A stretch of 48,977 nt of DNA, from positions 1 through 48,977 of IMG/VR virus record IMGVR_UViG_3300045836_000287. The stretch is one strand, 5' to 3'. Of the stretch, positions 16,668 through 25,750 are shown in pieces. Position 1 is the stretch's first letter. Each line of letters starts with the position of its first letter. The stretch comes from a virus. The notes below the pieces were generated by a model. The model saw only the letters and a program-made list of their open reading frames with translations, was not told the origin of the DNA and ran no database searches. A program made the position numbers and the translations under genes.

Positions 16668-17926
16668 CCCAGTTCGGCACGATCAACCTGGGGCGCCTGC
16701 TGCTGGTGGAGTACCCCACCCAGCCGGGCTCGATCGCCGCGGGCGCACCCAGCTCCACCAGCCCGACCGGGCGCACCCTCGCCCTGGCCGGTCAGGAGTC
16801 GGTGCCCTCGGCGAGCACCGTCGGCACCACGCTGAACGGGCTGCGGGCCCTGGAAGCCGACCTGCACGGCAGCGTCAACTCCCTGCTTCCGGTCGTGTTC
16901 ACCGACAAGACGCAACTCAACGGTTACTACACCCTCACCGACGCCTCAGCGGACCTGCAGAACTGGGAAGGCGAGGCCGTCACCCTCACCTGGAAGATCG
17001 ACCTGTCCCGGGAGGGCACCGACCTGGAGGTGGACCTCGAATCCCGGCTGACCGGCGGTATCCGCAACAGCAGCTTCGCGGCCTCGGCGAACGCGGTGCG
17101 CTGGCACGCCCCCTCGATCGGGCACTACGACTACTTCAGCGCCACCGGCAACACCCCGTCCGTGGTCACCCGGACCGGAGCCGACGGCGCCATGAGCGTC
17201 TACACCAACCTTCCGCTCACCGGCAGCGTCATCCCCCGGTGGGGCTGCGCGGTCGGCAACTATCTCGGCGGCCGCGCCCGGTTCCTGGACAGCAACGGCA
17301 TCGAGCGCGCCGGCATCGAGTTCGCCAACGGCAGCACCGCCTCTTGGACCCTGTCCAACGCCCTGCTGCAGGTCACGCCGCTGTCCTCGGGCGGTGTGCT
17401 GAACATCGCCGCGTACGCGTCCGGCGCGTACCAGGCCAAGAACTGGGACCTGCAGTTCAACGGAACCTCGCTCGGCGTCCCGAACGGGATCAGCCTGCTG
17501 CGCAACGAGCCCGAGATCATCGTCGCCCGCCTGATCTGGTCGGTGGCCGGGCCGACGCGCGTGACCGCGGACCTGACCCTGCGCCGCGGCAGCCGGTTCG
17601 TCGAGCTCTACCTGCAGAGCCAGATCGCCGGCACGTTCAAGGTGGTGCGCTCCTCGGCCGAGGCCGGCACCAGCGGCGGCAGCGGCGCCTACCTGTCGGC
17701 CACCGCCAACGACGGAGCCGGGAACCGGTACTTCATCGGCAGCGCCCTGACCAACACACAGGACACCGTCAACGGCGGCATCTCGCTCGCCGCCACGACC
17801 GCAATGGACGTCGTGGTGGGCACCGTGGTGGGCGGCAGCGGCGCCGTGTCGGGCGACCAGGCCGCAGACCTCTACAACCAGTACCTCGCCGCACCGTCCG
17901 AGCTCGTCCAGGCGATCAGGCGGTAG
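16664..17926 (+). CDS. Distal tail protein
   Basis: The 420-residue beta-rich protein follows the tape measure with a four-base overlap, the place of distal tail (Dit-like) proteins that form the hub below the tube. The first 200 residues have the LLLVEYPTQPG-type start followed by a galectin-like strand pattern. Order and composition support the call. Confidence 0.65.
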   Translation: MTQFGTINLGRLLLVEYPTQPGSIAAGAPSSTSPTGRTLALAGQESVPSASTVGTTLNGLRALEADLHGSVNSLLPVVFTDKTQLNGYYTLTDASADLQNWEGEAVTLTWKIDLSREGTDLEVDLESRLTGGIRNSSFAASANAVRWHAPSIGHYDYFSATGNTPSVVTRTGADGAMSVYTNLPLTGSVIPRWGCAVGNYLGGRARFLDSNGIERAGIEFANGSTASWTLSNALLQVTPLSSGGVLNIAAYASGAYQAKNWDLQFNGTSLGVPNGISLLRNEPEIIVARLIWSVAGPTRVTADLTLRRGSRFVELYLQSQIAGTFKVVRSSAEAGTSGGSGAYLSATANDGAGNRYFIGSALTNTQDTVNGGISLAATTAMDVVVGTVVGGSGAVSGDQAADLYNQYLAAPSELVQAIRR

Positions 17927-17928
17927 CG

Positions 17929-20796
17929 ATGCCGGTCACCGAGACGCTGATGAACGTGGGCCAGTGGTCGCTCACGCTCTCCCCGAACACGCCGCGCTCC
18001 ATCATCGACTCACTGGCGTACTTCCAGCACATCGTCGTCTCCACCGGGCGCAGCGACCCTCGGGTGGCCGGCAACTCGCTGTTCTCCTCGGGCCGGTACA
18101 CGGGCGTCGTCACCTCGCTGGACTTCCAGAGCCTCAAGCAGGGTCGCGGACCGGTGATCTCCGGCGACGGCATGGCGACCTGGCTGGGCACCCCGAAGGG
18201 CGTCGGGCCTGTTATCGAGAACCAGGTCAACTTCGTCACCGCGGGCATCGCCACCGTCGTGGGCACGTTGCGGCCCTCCTCGGTCGGGCCGGGAACGATC
18301 TACGCGATGCCCGGCGGTGCCACCTACACGGGCGGCTTCGTCTGGAAGACTCCACGCGACGCGCTGACGTCCTTCGCACAGCAGGTCACGGTCGGCCCGC
18401 TGCCCACCCAGATCGCCGAATGGCGCGTCAACGGCGACTGCACCCTCGACTTCGGCCCGGTCGCCAGCCTGTACCGCACCACGCCCGTGTGCGCGATCGT
18501 CTCCAAGAACTCCGGCATCGACATGGCGGTGCGCGGCCTGGACGGCGTTGCGCAACTGATCGAGGATGTCAAGGACTACTCGACACGGGTCGTCGTGCTC
18601 GCCTCCGGCACCGGTTCCTCCACCGCGGTCGGCGCCGCCAACTCCTCCGACGTCGGCGCCTCCAACCCGTACACCGACTTCTTCGGCAACCCGGTGAAGA
18701 TGACGCGTATGGTCAGCGCGTCGTCGGTGTCCTCCTACAACGCGACCGCCTCCGCCCAGGCCGCTCTGATCCCCTACTCCACCCCCGCCGACCAGGTGCG
18801 CCTGTCCAGTTCCGAGTACGACATCAAGGGAGACCTGCAGGTCGGTGACTACGTCTGGCTCTACGACCCGGACGCCGGCTTCGTCGACTACGGCAACCAG
18901 ATCGTCTTCCGCGGCCAGCGGATCAACCCCACCAAGCAGCGCGTCATCGAGGCCACCTGGCCGGTAGTCGAGGGCATGTCGGTCGCGTACCGGGACCAGT
19001 CGGGGACCTGGCACGACCTGACCGACTACGTGGTCTGGGAGACCGGGGACACCAACCTGACGGTCGGCGGCTACAACCGCAACCTGGTGCCCACCAGCGA
19101 ACCAGTAGGACCTCGACCACAGCCGGACACGACGATCCCCGGCGTGCCGACCTTCAACACGCCGTTCTCCACCTCCACCTACCTCTCCTCCTCCGACGGC
19201 TCGGTCAAGGCGCAGATCCAGCTGACCTGGACGACGCCCGCCAACACCGACGGCACCACGATGACGGACCTGGACCACTACGAGATCCAGTACCGTCCCG
19301 ACCTGACGATCAGCTCGGTCAACCCGTCGTGGCAGGGACTGAACTCCGGCGGCTACACCTGGACTCAGCTGCAGTCCACGGGCGCGAAGTGGAGTCAGAT
19401 CTACCCGATCACCCAGACCAACTGGAAGGTGACCTTCGTCGCGGGCGGCGTGAACCAGCTCCTCGTACAGGAGCTCACTCCCGGCGTCACCTACGACTTC
19501 CAGATCAGGGCGGTGGACACCGCCCAACCGCCCAACCGCGGCGCCTGGTCCGCGACCACGACGTTCCAGGCCGCAGTGGACACGCAGCCGCCGCCCACCC
19601 CGGACGCGCCGAGCGTGGCCGCGAACATGGCCTCGGTGCAGATCAGCTGGGACTGCGGGCGGGCGGACGGCGGAACCTTCAACCAGGCCTCCGACCTGCA
19701 CCACATCGAGGTGCACGGCTCTTACGACCCGCTCTTCCAACCGGCGACCGCGACCAAGCTCGGAAACCTGCCGGCGTCGATCGCCAACATCACCGGGCAG
19801 ATTCCGGTGGTCGGCTCGTTCACTCTCCCGCCCGGCCAGCCGCCTGCACAGGCGATGTACATCAAGATCATCGCCGTGGACTCCTCGGGCAACAAGTCGA
19901 GTCCCTCCGCCTCGGCCGGCGCGACCGGGATTCTCTGGTCGAACGCCTACATCAGCGACCTGAGCGTCAGCAAGCTGACAGCGGGCACGCTGACCGCGTC
20001 GGTCATCATGGGCGGGGTCATCGAAACCGCGGCCACCGGCCAGCGCGTCGCCATGGACTCCACCGGCTTCCACGCCTACGACGCGAGCGGCAACAAGATC
20101 TTCGACGTGTCCAGTTCCACCCCGGTGCTCACCCTTGGACAGAACGGCGCCTCGGGCGCCTCTATCATCCTGGACACCAGTCAGACGTACCCGACCATCA
20201 CATTCTCTTCCCCCGGTAACGCCTCCGGAACGATTGAGTTCGGGGCCAGTGCCGCATCCGGTGGATACACCACCATGCAGATGAGTTCCGGGGTCTTCCC
20301 CCTGAGCCTTTCGGACAGCACCGAGGGCCAGATGGTCCTGTCTCTCAGCAATGGGAACGACGGGGACCTTGGAAGTGTATTGACGTGCATGGACGTCCCC
20401 AGCGGGGGATTCATCTCGTTTGTCGAGGTGCAGCCGGATCAGACCAGGTTTGTTATTCAGCACCCGGTCACCGGAGTCCAATACGGCATGTATCGCACCG
20501 GTCAGGACACCTACCACTACGGGGTCGGTACCTACATCAACAATTTTCTGCTGACAGGTACCGACCTGTTCGGCTCCGGTCACGCCGGAGTGTCCGGCTT
20601 CTCCTCCGCCACCGTCAGTTTCGGCGTCACCATGGCCAGCTTCTGCTCGATCCTGCCCGGCGTGATGGACACCACCGGAGGCACCTCCACTCAAGGCGCC
20701 TACGTCAGCGTCAGCAACAACACCAGTTTTACCGCTGCGTGGCACACCACCACCCCTGTCAACTTCTGGTACTGGCTGATGAGGAACAACTCGTGA
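17929..20796 (+). CDS. Tail-associated protein with fibronectin III-like domains
   Basis: The 955-residue protein resembles ReqiPepy6 gp37-like tail proteins in its first 400 residues (baseplate hub fold with PRSIIDSLAYFQHIVV). Two fibronectin III-like domains follow (about 410-670; marks such as HYEIQYRPDL, LTPGVTYDFQIRAVD, SVAANMASVQISWD). A Gly/Ser/Thr-rich fibre-like C-terminus completes it. It probably forms the tail tip and presents binding domains to the cell surface. Confidence 0.7.
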   Translation: MPVTETLMNVGQWSLTLSPNTPRSIIDSLAYFQHIVVSTGRSDPRVAGNSLFSSGRYTGVVTSLDFQSLKQGRGPVISGDGMATWLGTPKGVGPVIENQVNFVTAGIATVVGTLRPSSVGPGTIYAMPGGATYTGGFVWKTPRDALTSFAQQVTVGPLPTQIAEWRVNGDCTLDFGPVASLYRTTPVCAIVSKNSGIDMAVRGLDGVAQLIEDVKDYSTRVVVLASGTGSSTAVGAANSSDVGASNPYTDFFGNPVKMTRMVSASSVSSYNATASAQAALIPYSTPADQVRLSSSEYDIKGDLQVGDYVWLYDPDAGFVDYGNQIVFRGQRINPTKQRVIEATWPVVEGMSVAYRDQSGTWHDLTDYVVWETGDTNLTVGGYNRNLVPTSEPVGPRPQPDTTIPGVPTFNTPFSTSTYLSSSDGSVKAQIQLTWTTPANTDGTTMTDLDHYEIQYRPDLTISSVNPSWQGLNSGGYTWTQLQSTGAKWSQIYPITQTNWKVTFVAGGVNQLLVQELTPGVTYDFQIRAVDTAQPPNRGAWSATTTFQAAVDTQPPPTPDAPSVAANMASVQISWDCGRADGGTFNQASDLHHIEVHGSYDPLFQPATATKLGNLPASIANITGQIPVVGSFTLPPGQPPAQAMYIKIIAVDSSGNKSSPSASAGATGILWSNAYISDLSVSKLTAGTLTASVIMGGVIETAATGQRVAMDSTGFHAYDASGNKIFDVSSSTPVLTLGQNGASGASIILDTSQTYPTITFSSPGNASGTIEFGASAASGGYTTMQMSSGVFPLSLSDSTEGQMVLSLSNGNDGDLGSVLTCMDVPSGGFISFVEVQPDQTRFVIQHPVTGVQYGMYRTGQDTYHYGVGTYINNFLLTGTDLFGSGHAGVSGFSSATVSFGVTMASFCSILPGVMDTTGGTSTQGAYVSVSNNTSFTAAWHTTTPVNFWYWLMRNNS

Positions 20797-21260
20797 CCGT
20801 GATCCGCATCCTGTCAGCCGAGTTCGACGACTACTACGGCCACTGGCGCATCGGCCAGGAGGTCGACGACGGGTCGGGCACCCCGACGCGCCACCTGCAC
20901 CTGATCCCGCCGCGGGCGTTCGTCGAGCACGCCGCGGAATACGGCCTGGACCCGGCCGACACCCGCACGATCCTCGACTGGCTGCTGCATTCCCGGCTCG
21001 TGCCCAGGCCCGCTGCGCACGAGCCGGACCCGTGCTGCCCTTACCGCAACCCACCGGCACAGGCGTGGGCCGCCCATCAACAGGCTGTCGCCCAGATCAA
21101 GAAGACCGTCTCGATCACCGACCCGGACGGCCACCTGGAAAAGATCCACGCGGCGCACGCCGACCCGCACCCGGTTGCGGTCGTCCAGGCCCTGGAGCGC
21201 GTGGCACGGGACCGCGGCCACGTCGAGCACTACGAACGGAACAGGCGGCGCTATGGCTGA
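20793..21260 (+). CDS. Hypothetical tail-region protein
   Basis: The 156-residue protein starts at GTG 20793 (four-base overlap). It is helical and His/Ala-rich, with a CCPYRNPP motif in the middle and a charged C-terminal helix. No family recognised. It lies between two tail-fibre genes and overlaps the second by eight bases. Confidence 0.5.
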   Translation: MTVIRILSAEFDDYYGHWRIGQEVDDGSGTPTRHLHLIPPRAFVEHAAEYGLDPADTRTILDWLLHSRLVPRPAAHEPDPCCPYRNPPAQAWAAHQQAVAQIKKTVSITDPDGHLEKIHAAHADPHPVAVVQALERVARDRGHVEHYERNRRRYG

Positions 21261-22164
21261 CACGACCACACCGAACATCGGCCTGCTCGTCGCCGACGTC
21301 AACGACGTCGTGCAGTACCCGGCCCACATCGGAAACAACCTGTCGACGATCGACGGGATGATGGGCGCGGTCGACTGCACCTCGCTCACCCGGCCCAGCA
21401 ACACCTACAAGGGCCAGATCATCTTCGAGCACGACAGCGGCCGATACGTCCAGAACACCGGCACCAAGGCGTCGCCGACCTGGACGTACATGTCGCAGCA
21501 GTCGTACGTGTGCACCAGCTCCGCCCGGCCGTCGCTGGGCCTGACCGCGGGCATGCAGATCTTCGAGTCCGACACCAAGCGGTTCGGCGTCTACGACGGC
21601 AGCAACTGGCAGATGGTGATGCCGCTGCAGCCTCAAGTGAGCGCGGTCATGCCCGGCGCGGTCGCGGAGACGTGCTTCCGCTACTCGTGCGTCAACGCAC
21701 AGCTTCCCGCCAGCGGTTCTCTCTACATCATGTCGATCACGCTGACCGCCGGCCAGACGGTCGGGCACATCGGCTTCTGCACCGGGTCCCAGGGAGCTAC
21801 CAGTCCCACCCACTGGTGGGCCGTGCTCCTGGACAACACCTATACCCAGCGGGCGCACAGCGCGGACCAGACAACCACCGCGATGCCGCTCGGCACCTGG
21901 CAGAAGCTCGCGATGACCTCCGCGTACACCGCCGCGTACACGGGTCAGTACTACCTGGGCATCATGATCGACGCGAGTACGATGCCGAACATCCTGTCTC
22001 CCGGAACCAACCCGGACGGGCAGTTCATCACCGGGTCGGGCGCTCCGACACCGCTTCTCAACGGTGTGGTCGCCACCGGCCAGACCACGCCCTCGGCTGA
22101 CGGGACGACCTTCTCCGCCCCGAGCTCGTTCGGCCCCATGTTCTACATGTACGCAGCCCCCTGA
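21253..22164 (+). CDS. Minor tail/fibre protein
   Basis: The 303-residue protein has an N-terminal segment (PNIGLLVADVNDVVQYPAH..NLSTID) seen in many actinophage fibre proteins, a GxIIFExDSGRYVQN repeat-like centre occurring twice (also GMQIFESDTKRFGVYDG), and a C-terminal beta-sandwich. These features suggest a receptor-binding fibre. Start ATG 21253. Confidence 0.65.
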   Translation: MADTTTPNIGLLVADVNDVVQYPAHIGNNLSTIDGMMGAVDCTSLTRPSNTYKGQIIFEHDSGRYVQNTGTKASPTWTYMSQQSYVCTSSARPSLGLTAGMQIFESDTKRFGVYDGSNWQMVMPLQPQVSAVMPGAVAETCFRYSCVNAQLPASGSLYIMSITLTAGQTVGHIGFCTGSQGATSPTHWWAVLLDNTYTQRAHSADQTTTAMPLGTWQKLAMTSAYTAAYTGQYYLGIMIDASTMPNILSPGTNPDGQFITGSGAPTPLLNGVVATGQTTPSADGTTFSAPSSFGPMFYMYAAP

Positions 22165-22211
22165 TAACCAGGAGGCAGTCCCCGTCCCGCAGAGAGATCG
22201 GATACGAGACC

Positions 22212-22487
22212 GTGACCGAGACGAACGAGCAGGAAGTCATCCCCTACGACGTCCTGCTCGCCACGATGGAAAACGAGCTGCACCGCCGCGACAGCCAGAT
22301 CGTGATGCTCAACGCGCGGCTGAAAGTCCGGGACCAGACCATCACCCAGCTGCGGGCCCAACTCGCGGCTGCAGGCGGGCAGTCAGCGCCTTCGCCCGGG
22401 ACGGGTGCGAGGATGGGCGAGGATCTTGGCCAGCAGCACGTAGAACTCCCACCACCAGCCGATCAGCAGCCAGTACCAGAGGGATGA
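22212..22487 (+). CDS. Small coiled-coil protein at the end of the tail operon
   Basis: The 91-residue product (GTG 22212, AGAGAGAT upstream) has a coiled coil at about residues 15-52 (Leu heptads in ENELHRRDSQIVMLNARL) and a Pro/Gln-rich tail. It is the last rightward gene of the late block. The 37 bases between it and the convergent lipoprotein gene hold no clear terminator. Confidence 0.55.
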   Translation: MTETNEQEVIPYDVLLATMENELHRRDSQIVMLNARLKVRDQTITQLRAQLAAAGGQSAPSPGTGARMGEDLGQQHVELPPPADQQPVPEG

Positions 22488-22524
22488 GCGCAGAGGCTTT
22501 CCATAACGCCGTCGCGACATCGCT

Positions 22525-22998
22525 TCACGCCCTCGGAATCTCTTCGCCGTCGACCACGGTCAACGTCCACTGGCACGGGGTGGAGACCACCAGGTAGTGC
22601 GATCCGGGCCCGTTGGCCACGTACGCCTTCGCCTGTCCTGACGGGCCGCTCGTGTCCACGATCGGCAATCCGATCTGCGTACCGGTGTGCTCCACCACCC
22701 GGAACGGACCGGTGTCGGGACAGGCGTAGGTGAAGTGCAGCGTCCAGTTCAACCCTGTCGTGTACGCGGCCGTGGTGGCGTTGCCTCCCCCGGAGACCTG
22801 CAGCACGATGCCGGAGTTCGCGTTCGTGGTGGTGGTGTTTCCGCTCCCGGATACTTGCAGTGCAGCACCCGTGCTCGGACTGGGACTCGCGTGCGCGGCC
22901 GGCTGCCCGGCCGGATGGCCGGCCTGTGCGCAACCGGCAGCCCCCGTCACGGCCAGCATGCTGAGAAGCGCGCCGGCCCTCCCCCTGCGTCTCGTCAT
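22525..22998 (-). CDS. Secreted lipoprotein
   Basis: The 157-residue product has a lipoprotein signal: Arg-rich N-terminus, hydrophobic core, lipobox VTGAAGC with the Cys near residue 23. After a Ser/Pro/Thr linker come two similar strands (LQVSGSGNTTTTNANSG and LQVSGGGNATT) and a domain with two Cys (ACPDTGPF, STPCQW). It is monocistronic behind its own promoter and runs against the late operon. This suggests a gene expressed in the infected or lysogenic cell, for example to block superinfection. Function unproven. Confidence 0.65.
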   Translation of the reverse strand: MTRRRGRAGALLSMLAVTGAAGCAQAGHPAGQPAAHASPSPSTGAALQVSGSGNTTTTNANSGIVLQVSGGGNATTAAYTTGLNWTLHFTYACPDTGPFRVVEHTGTQIGLPIVDTSGPSGQAKAYVANGPGSHYLVVSTPCQWTLTVVDGEEIPRA

Positions 22999-23004
22999 GC
23001 ACCC

Positions 23005-23034
23005 AGTGAAAGACTTCGTATGACGATGTGTCAA
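23005..23034 (-). promoter_or_regulatory. Promoter of the lipoprotein gene, possibly leaderless
   Basis: On the minus strand TTGACA (23034-23029), an 18-nt spacer and TTCACT (23010-23005) are followed six bases later by the ATG at 22998. No Shine-Dalgarno fits in the gap, so the transcript would begin at or next to the start codon. The -35 is consensus; the -10 is weak. Confidence 0.5.
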
Positions 23035-23035
23035 G

Positions 23036-23614
23036 TCACCAGCGTGCGGGGTCACCCGAGGTGTTGCCGTCCCAGTGGTTCCACAGGAACGTCTGCCTGT
23101 CGACGTGGTGGAAGGACGCCCCCGCCTCCAGCATCGCGAGCCAGCACCCCCAGTCGTCGTAGGGTGAACCGGGCGGGTACTGGAAACCGCCGGCCGCCTG
23201 CATCATCTCGGTGCGGGCGAGCGCGCAGGTGTGGATGTACGAGCGCTGCCGCAGGATGTCCGCGTCGAACGGCTGTCCGTAGCGGTGCTCCGGCCCGGTC
23301 GGCGGCCCGCCGAGCTGCGGAACGTACGGGGTGGAGTAGACGACGTCAGCCTTGGATTCGCTCTGCGCCTCGGCCAAGGCCAGCAGATGCTCGGGCAGCA
23401 TCGTGTCGTCGTCGTCGAGAAACGTCACCCACTGCGTGTCCACCTTGGCCAGGGCGCGGTTCTTCGTCGCGGCGGCGCCGGTCTTGCCCGGATCCGATTC
23501 GACGACGATCGCAGTCGCCTGCAGCTGCTGCAACGCGACCGACGCCACGGCGCGGGCGAGCAGGCGGGCGCGCGGCGGGATCGTCGCGACGCAGACCGTG
23601 ATCCCCGGCCTCAC
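23036..23614 (-). CDS. Glycosyltransferase, GT-A fold (family 2-like)
   Basis: The 192-residue protein has the N-terminal nucleotide-binding strand ITVCVATIPPRARLL and the metal-binding Asp cluster FLDDDD at residues 65-70, both typical of GT2 enzymes. A C-terminal part with DDWGCWLAML is the usual acceptor-side Asp region. The GTG at 23614 overlaps the previous stop (GTGA). It is a close relative of the next gene, suggesting duplication. It ends 38 bases before the lipoprotein start. Confidence 0.75.
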   Translation of the reverse strand: MRPGITVCVATIPPRARLLARAVASVALQQLQATAIVVESDPGKTGAAATKNRALAKVDTQWVTFLDDDDTMLPEHLLALAEAQSESKADVVYSTPYVPQLGGPPTGPEHRYGQPFDADILRQRSYIHTCALARTEMMQAAGGFQYPPGSPYDDWGCWLAMLEAGASFHHVDRQTFLWNHWDGNTSGDPARW

Positions 23615-24192
23615 CACCGGTCGCTCCGCCCGCTCGTGTTGGCACCATGATGAGACCAGATCCACGTGCGGCGCGGGACGTGCAGCACGGTGGCGCCCTG
23701 GGAGAGGCAGCCGAACAGGAACCGCCGGTCCTCGCCCATCACGTCCAGCGGTTGGAGCGGCGTCTGCGGCCCGGTGAATCCGACAGCCTTGGCGAGCTCG
23801 GTGCGGACCAGGATCGTGATCGTCGTGTCCTGCGGGTTGTCCGGGTCGAACGGCTTGCCGAAGTGCCCGAGCGGGTCCTGTTCGCTGACCTTCCCGCGCT
23901 GGTCCAGGTAGAAGTACGAGTAGAGGTAGTCCGCACCCGATTCCCGCGCCGCGTCGGCGAGAACCTGAAGGTGCTCGGGCAGGAGGCGGTCATCGTCGTC
24001 CAAGAAGGCGACCCAGTCGGTCTCGACCACATCGAGGGCCTTCTGCCGGGTGCGCGCTGCTCCTTCCCGGTCGAAGTCGACGGCGACGGAGATGCACTCG
24101 GCCGATAAGGTCTGAGCGACCACCGATTCGCAGGCCTGCCGGAAGAGCTGTTCGCGCGGCGGAATCGTCGGGATCGCCACGGTGATCTTCAC
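23611..24192 (-). CDS. Glycosyltransferase, GT-A fold (family 2-like)
   Basis: The 193-residue protein begins ITVAIPTIPPREQLF and carries FLDDDD at residues 63-68. The C-terminal DVMGEDRRFLFG region has the GT2 acceptor-side ED motif. It ends TWIWSHHGANTSGRSDRW, closely matching TFLWNHWDGNTSGDPARW of the neighbouring enzyme, so the two look like tandem paralogues. It overlaps the epimerase gene by four bases. Confidence 0.75.
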   Translation of the reverse strand: MKITVAIPTIPPREQLFRQACESVVAQTLSAECISVAVDFDREGAARTRQKALDVVETDWVAFLDDDDRLLPEHLQVLADAARESGADYLYSYFYLDQRGKVSEQDPLGHFGKPFDPDNPQDTTITILVRTELAKAVGFTGPQTPLQPLDVMGEDRRFLFGCLSQGATVLHVPRRTWIWSHHGANTSGRSDRW

Positions 24193-25121
24193 GACGAGAC
24201 CACCTTCCCGGTCCAGCGCGTCGAACGCAGCGCCTGTTCCACGCCCTGCTCCAGACTGATGCGGGGCTGGTAGAACCTGCGCAACCTGGTCGTGTCCGCC
24301 ACCCGGTAGCGCACGCCGACCGGCTTGGCCGGCAGGTGTTCGATCCGCGGCCGATATCCGCCCCCCACCTCGTCGACCACCATCTCAGCGAGCTGGTTGA
24401 ACGAAGTCGGGCGGCCGGTGCCGATGTTCACCGGACCCTGCTCTCCCGCGTCCAGCAAGGCGAGCGTTGCACCGACGACGTCGTCGATGTGCACGAAGTC
24501 ACGCACCTGCTCGCCGTCGCCCCAGATCTGGAACGGGTCGTCGCGCCGTGCGGCGCGGGCGATGAACGACGGGAACGGGTAGTCCAGGCTCTGGTCCTCG
24601 CCGTAGCCGGAGAAGGGCCGCACGACCAGGACCTCGTGCCCACGTGCCCGTGCGTGCTCGGCGAGGATCTCTCCGGTCAGCTTCGCCCACCCGTAAGTGG
24701 CGTCCGGTTCGCCGAAGAACTGTCCGACCCGGGCCGCCATGTCCTCGGACAGGTCGACGGTCATGCCGGCGTTCTGGGTCGCCGCCGGGTACGCGGCCGA
24801 GCTGGAGAAGTAGACGGCGCGTGGAACGCCGGCCAGCTCCAGCCAGCGGAAGAAGATCGAGTCGAGTGCCAGGTTGGTGCCGACGGCGAGCGGGGAACCG
24901 TCGATCTCCTCCCGTCCCTTGACGTGCGCCGCGCAGTGCACGACCAGGTCGAAACCCCCGTTCAGAGCCCAGGCGAAGTTCTGGCTCCGCATCGCAACGA
25001 CCATGTCGTTGCCGTCGACCAGGTCCATGCCGAGCACCGTGTCGCCGCGCCTCTGGAACGCTTCGACCATGTGGCGGCCGACGAAACCTTTTGACCCCGT
25101 AACCAGGACGCGCATGCGCAT
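24189..25121 (-). CDS. NAD-dependent sugar epimerase/dehydratase (extended SDR)
   Basis: The 310-residue protein has the extended-SDR Rossmann motif TGSKGFVGRH (residues 8-17), the DLVVHCAAHV strand, the catalytic pair Tyr143-x-x-x-Lys147 (YGWAK), and RPFSGYG with FVHIDDVV downstream. These match UDP-glucose 4-epimerase/dTDP-glucose dehydratase-like enzymes that make nucleotide sugars. It is coupled to the methyltransferase gene by a one-base overlap (TGATG). It may supply the donor for the four glycosyltransferases. Confidence 0.85.
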   Translation of the reverse strand: MRMRVLVTGSKGFVGRHMVEAFQRRGDTVLGMDLVDGNDMVVAMRSQNFAWALNGGFDLVVHCAAHVKGREEIDGSPLAVGTNLALDSIFFRWLELAGVPRAVYFSSSAAYPAATQNAGMTVDLSEDMAARVGQFFGEPDATYGWAKLTGEILAEHARARGHEVLVVRPFSGYGEDQSLDYPFPSFIARAARRDDPFQIWGDGEQVRDFVHIDDVVGATLALLDAGEQGPVNIGTGRPTSFNQLAEMVVDEVGGGYRPRIEHLPAKPVGVRYRVADTTRLRRFYQPRISLEQGVEQALRSTRWTGKVVSS

Positions 25122-25750
25122 CAGTCCCTCACTCCCGTCAGGACTTGGAACATGCCGCGGATCTCTTGTCGTACGACCCGGTAGCCACCCTGTTCGAGTA
25201 GGGCTCGGTAGCCAGCTTGGTCGAACGCCCAGGTGTGGAACTCGTAGTGGTTCTGGTCGTTCTCGGTCCACGGGGAGGAGGCGACCAGGACCCTGCTTTG
25301 CACGATCGACTTGACGAACCAGTGCGGATCGACCAGGTGCTCCAGCATCTCCGTACACACGGAGATGTCGCCGAAGCGGATCGGGTGCGTGGGACCGTCC
25401 GGTTCGAGGCGAAGCCAGCCTTCGACGACATCGCCGAGCGAGACGCTCACTCCCCGCTCGTCGCGGGCGGCGTCCACGTTCGTCTGCTGCAGGTCGTAGC
25501 CCCAGGCCGCGATGATCCGGGAGCGGTCGAGGATCGAGAGCAGTCCTCCGTCGCCCGCCCCGAGGTCAGACACTGTGGGCATGTGGTCAAAGAACTCGAC
25601 GGCCGCAGCGTGAACCTGTGCTGCTGCCTCGATCAGGCGGTCGCGGTGCTCGCCCTGTTCAAGATGCGGCGCTCGACTGCGACCGGCGTACCAGGACGGC
25701 TTGGTGTACTCGGGGACGGTGCCCTCGGGAAAGAGACGCCACTCACCCAT
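25121..25750 (-). CDS. SAM-dependent methyltransferase, class I
   Basis: The 209-residue protein has a class I SAM-binding core: SDLGAGDGGLLSIL (motif I), an acidic end of strand 2 (WGYDLQ), GDISVCTEMLEHL (motif IV, methyltransferase-11/23 type). The first 55 residues are extra. The FVKSIVQSRVLVASSPW segment is the usual post-core strand. Context suggests O-methylation of a sugar. Confidence 0.75.
   Translation of the reverse strand: MGEWRLFPEGTVPEYTKPSWYAGRSRAPHLEQGEHRDRLIEAAAQVHAAAVEFFDHMPTVSDLGAGDGGLLSILDRSRIIAAWGYDLQQTNVDAARDERGVSVSLGDVVEGWLRLEPDGPTHPIRFGDISVCTEMLEHLVDPHWFVKSIVQSRVLVASSPWTENDQNHYEFHTWAFDQAGYRALLEQGGYRVVRQEIRGMFQVLTGVRD

Noticed and set aside
18010-21060. Minus-strand 1016-codon open frame opposite tail genes
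   Set aside because: It is a shadow of the tail-associated gene, with low-complexity Arg/Gly/Val composition and no start signals.
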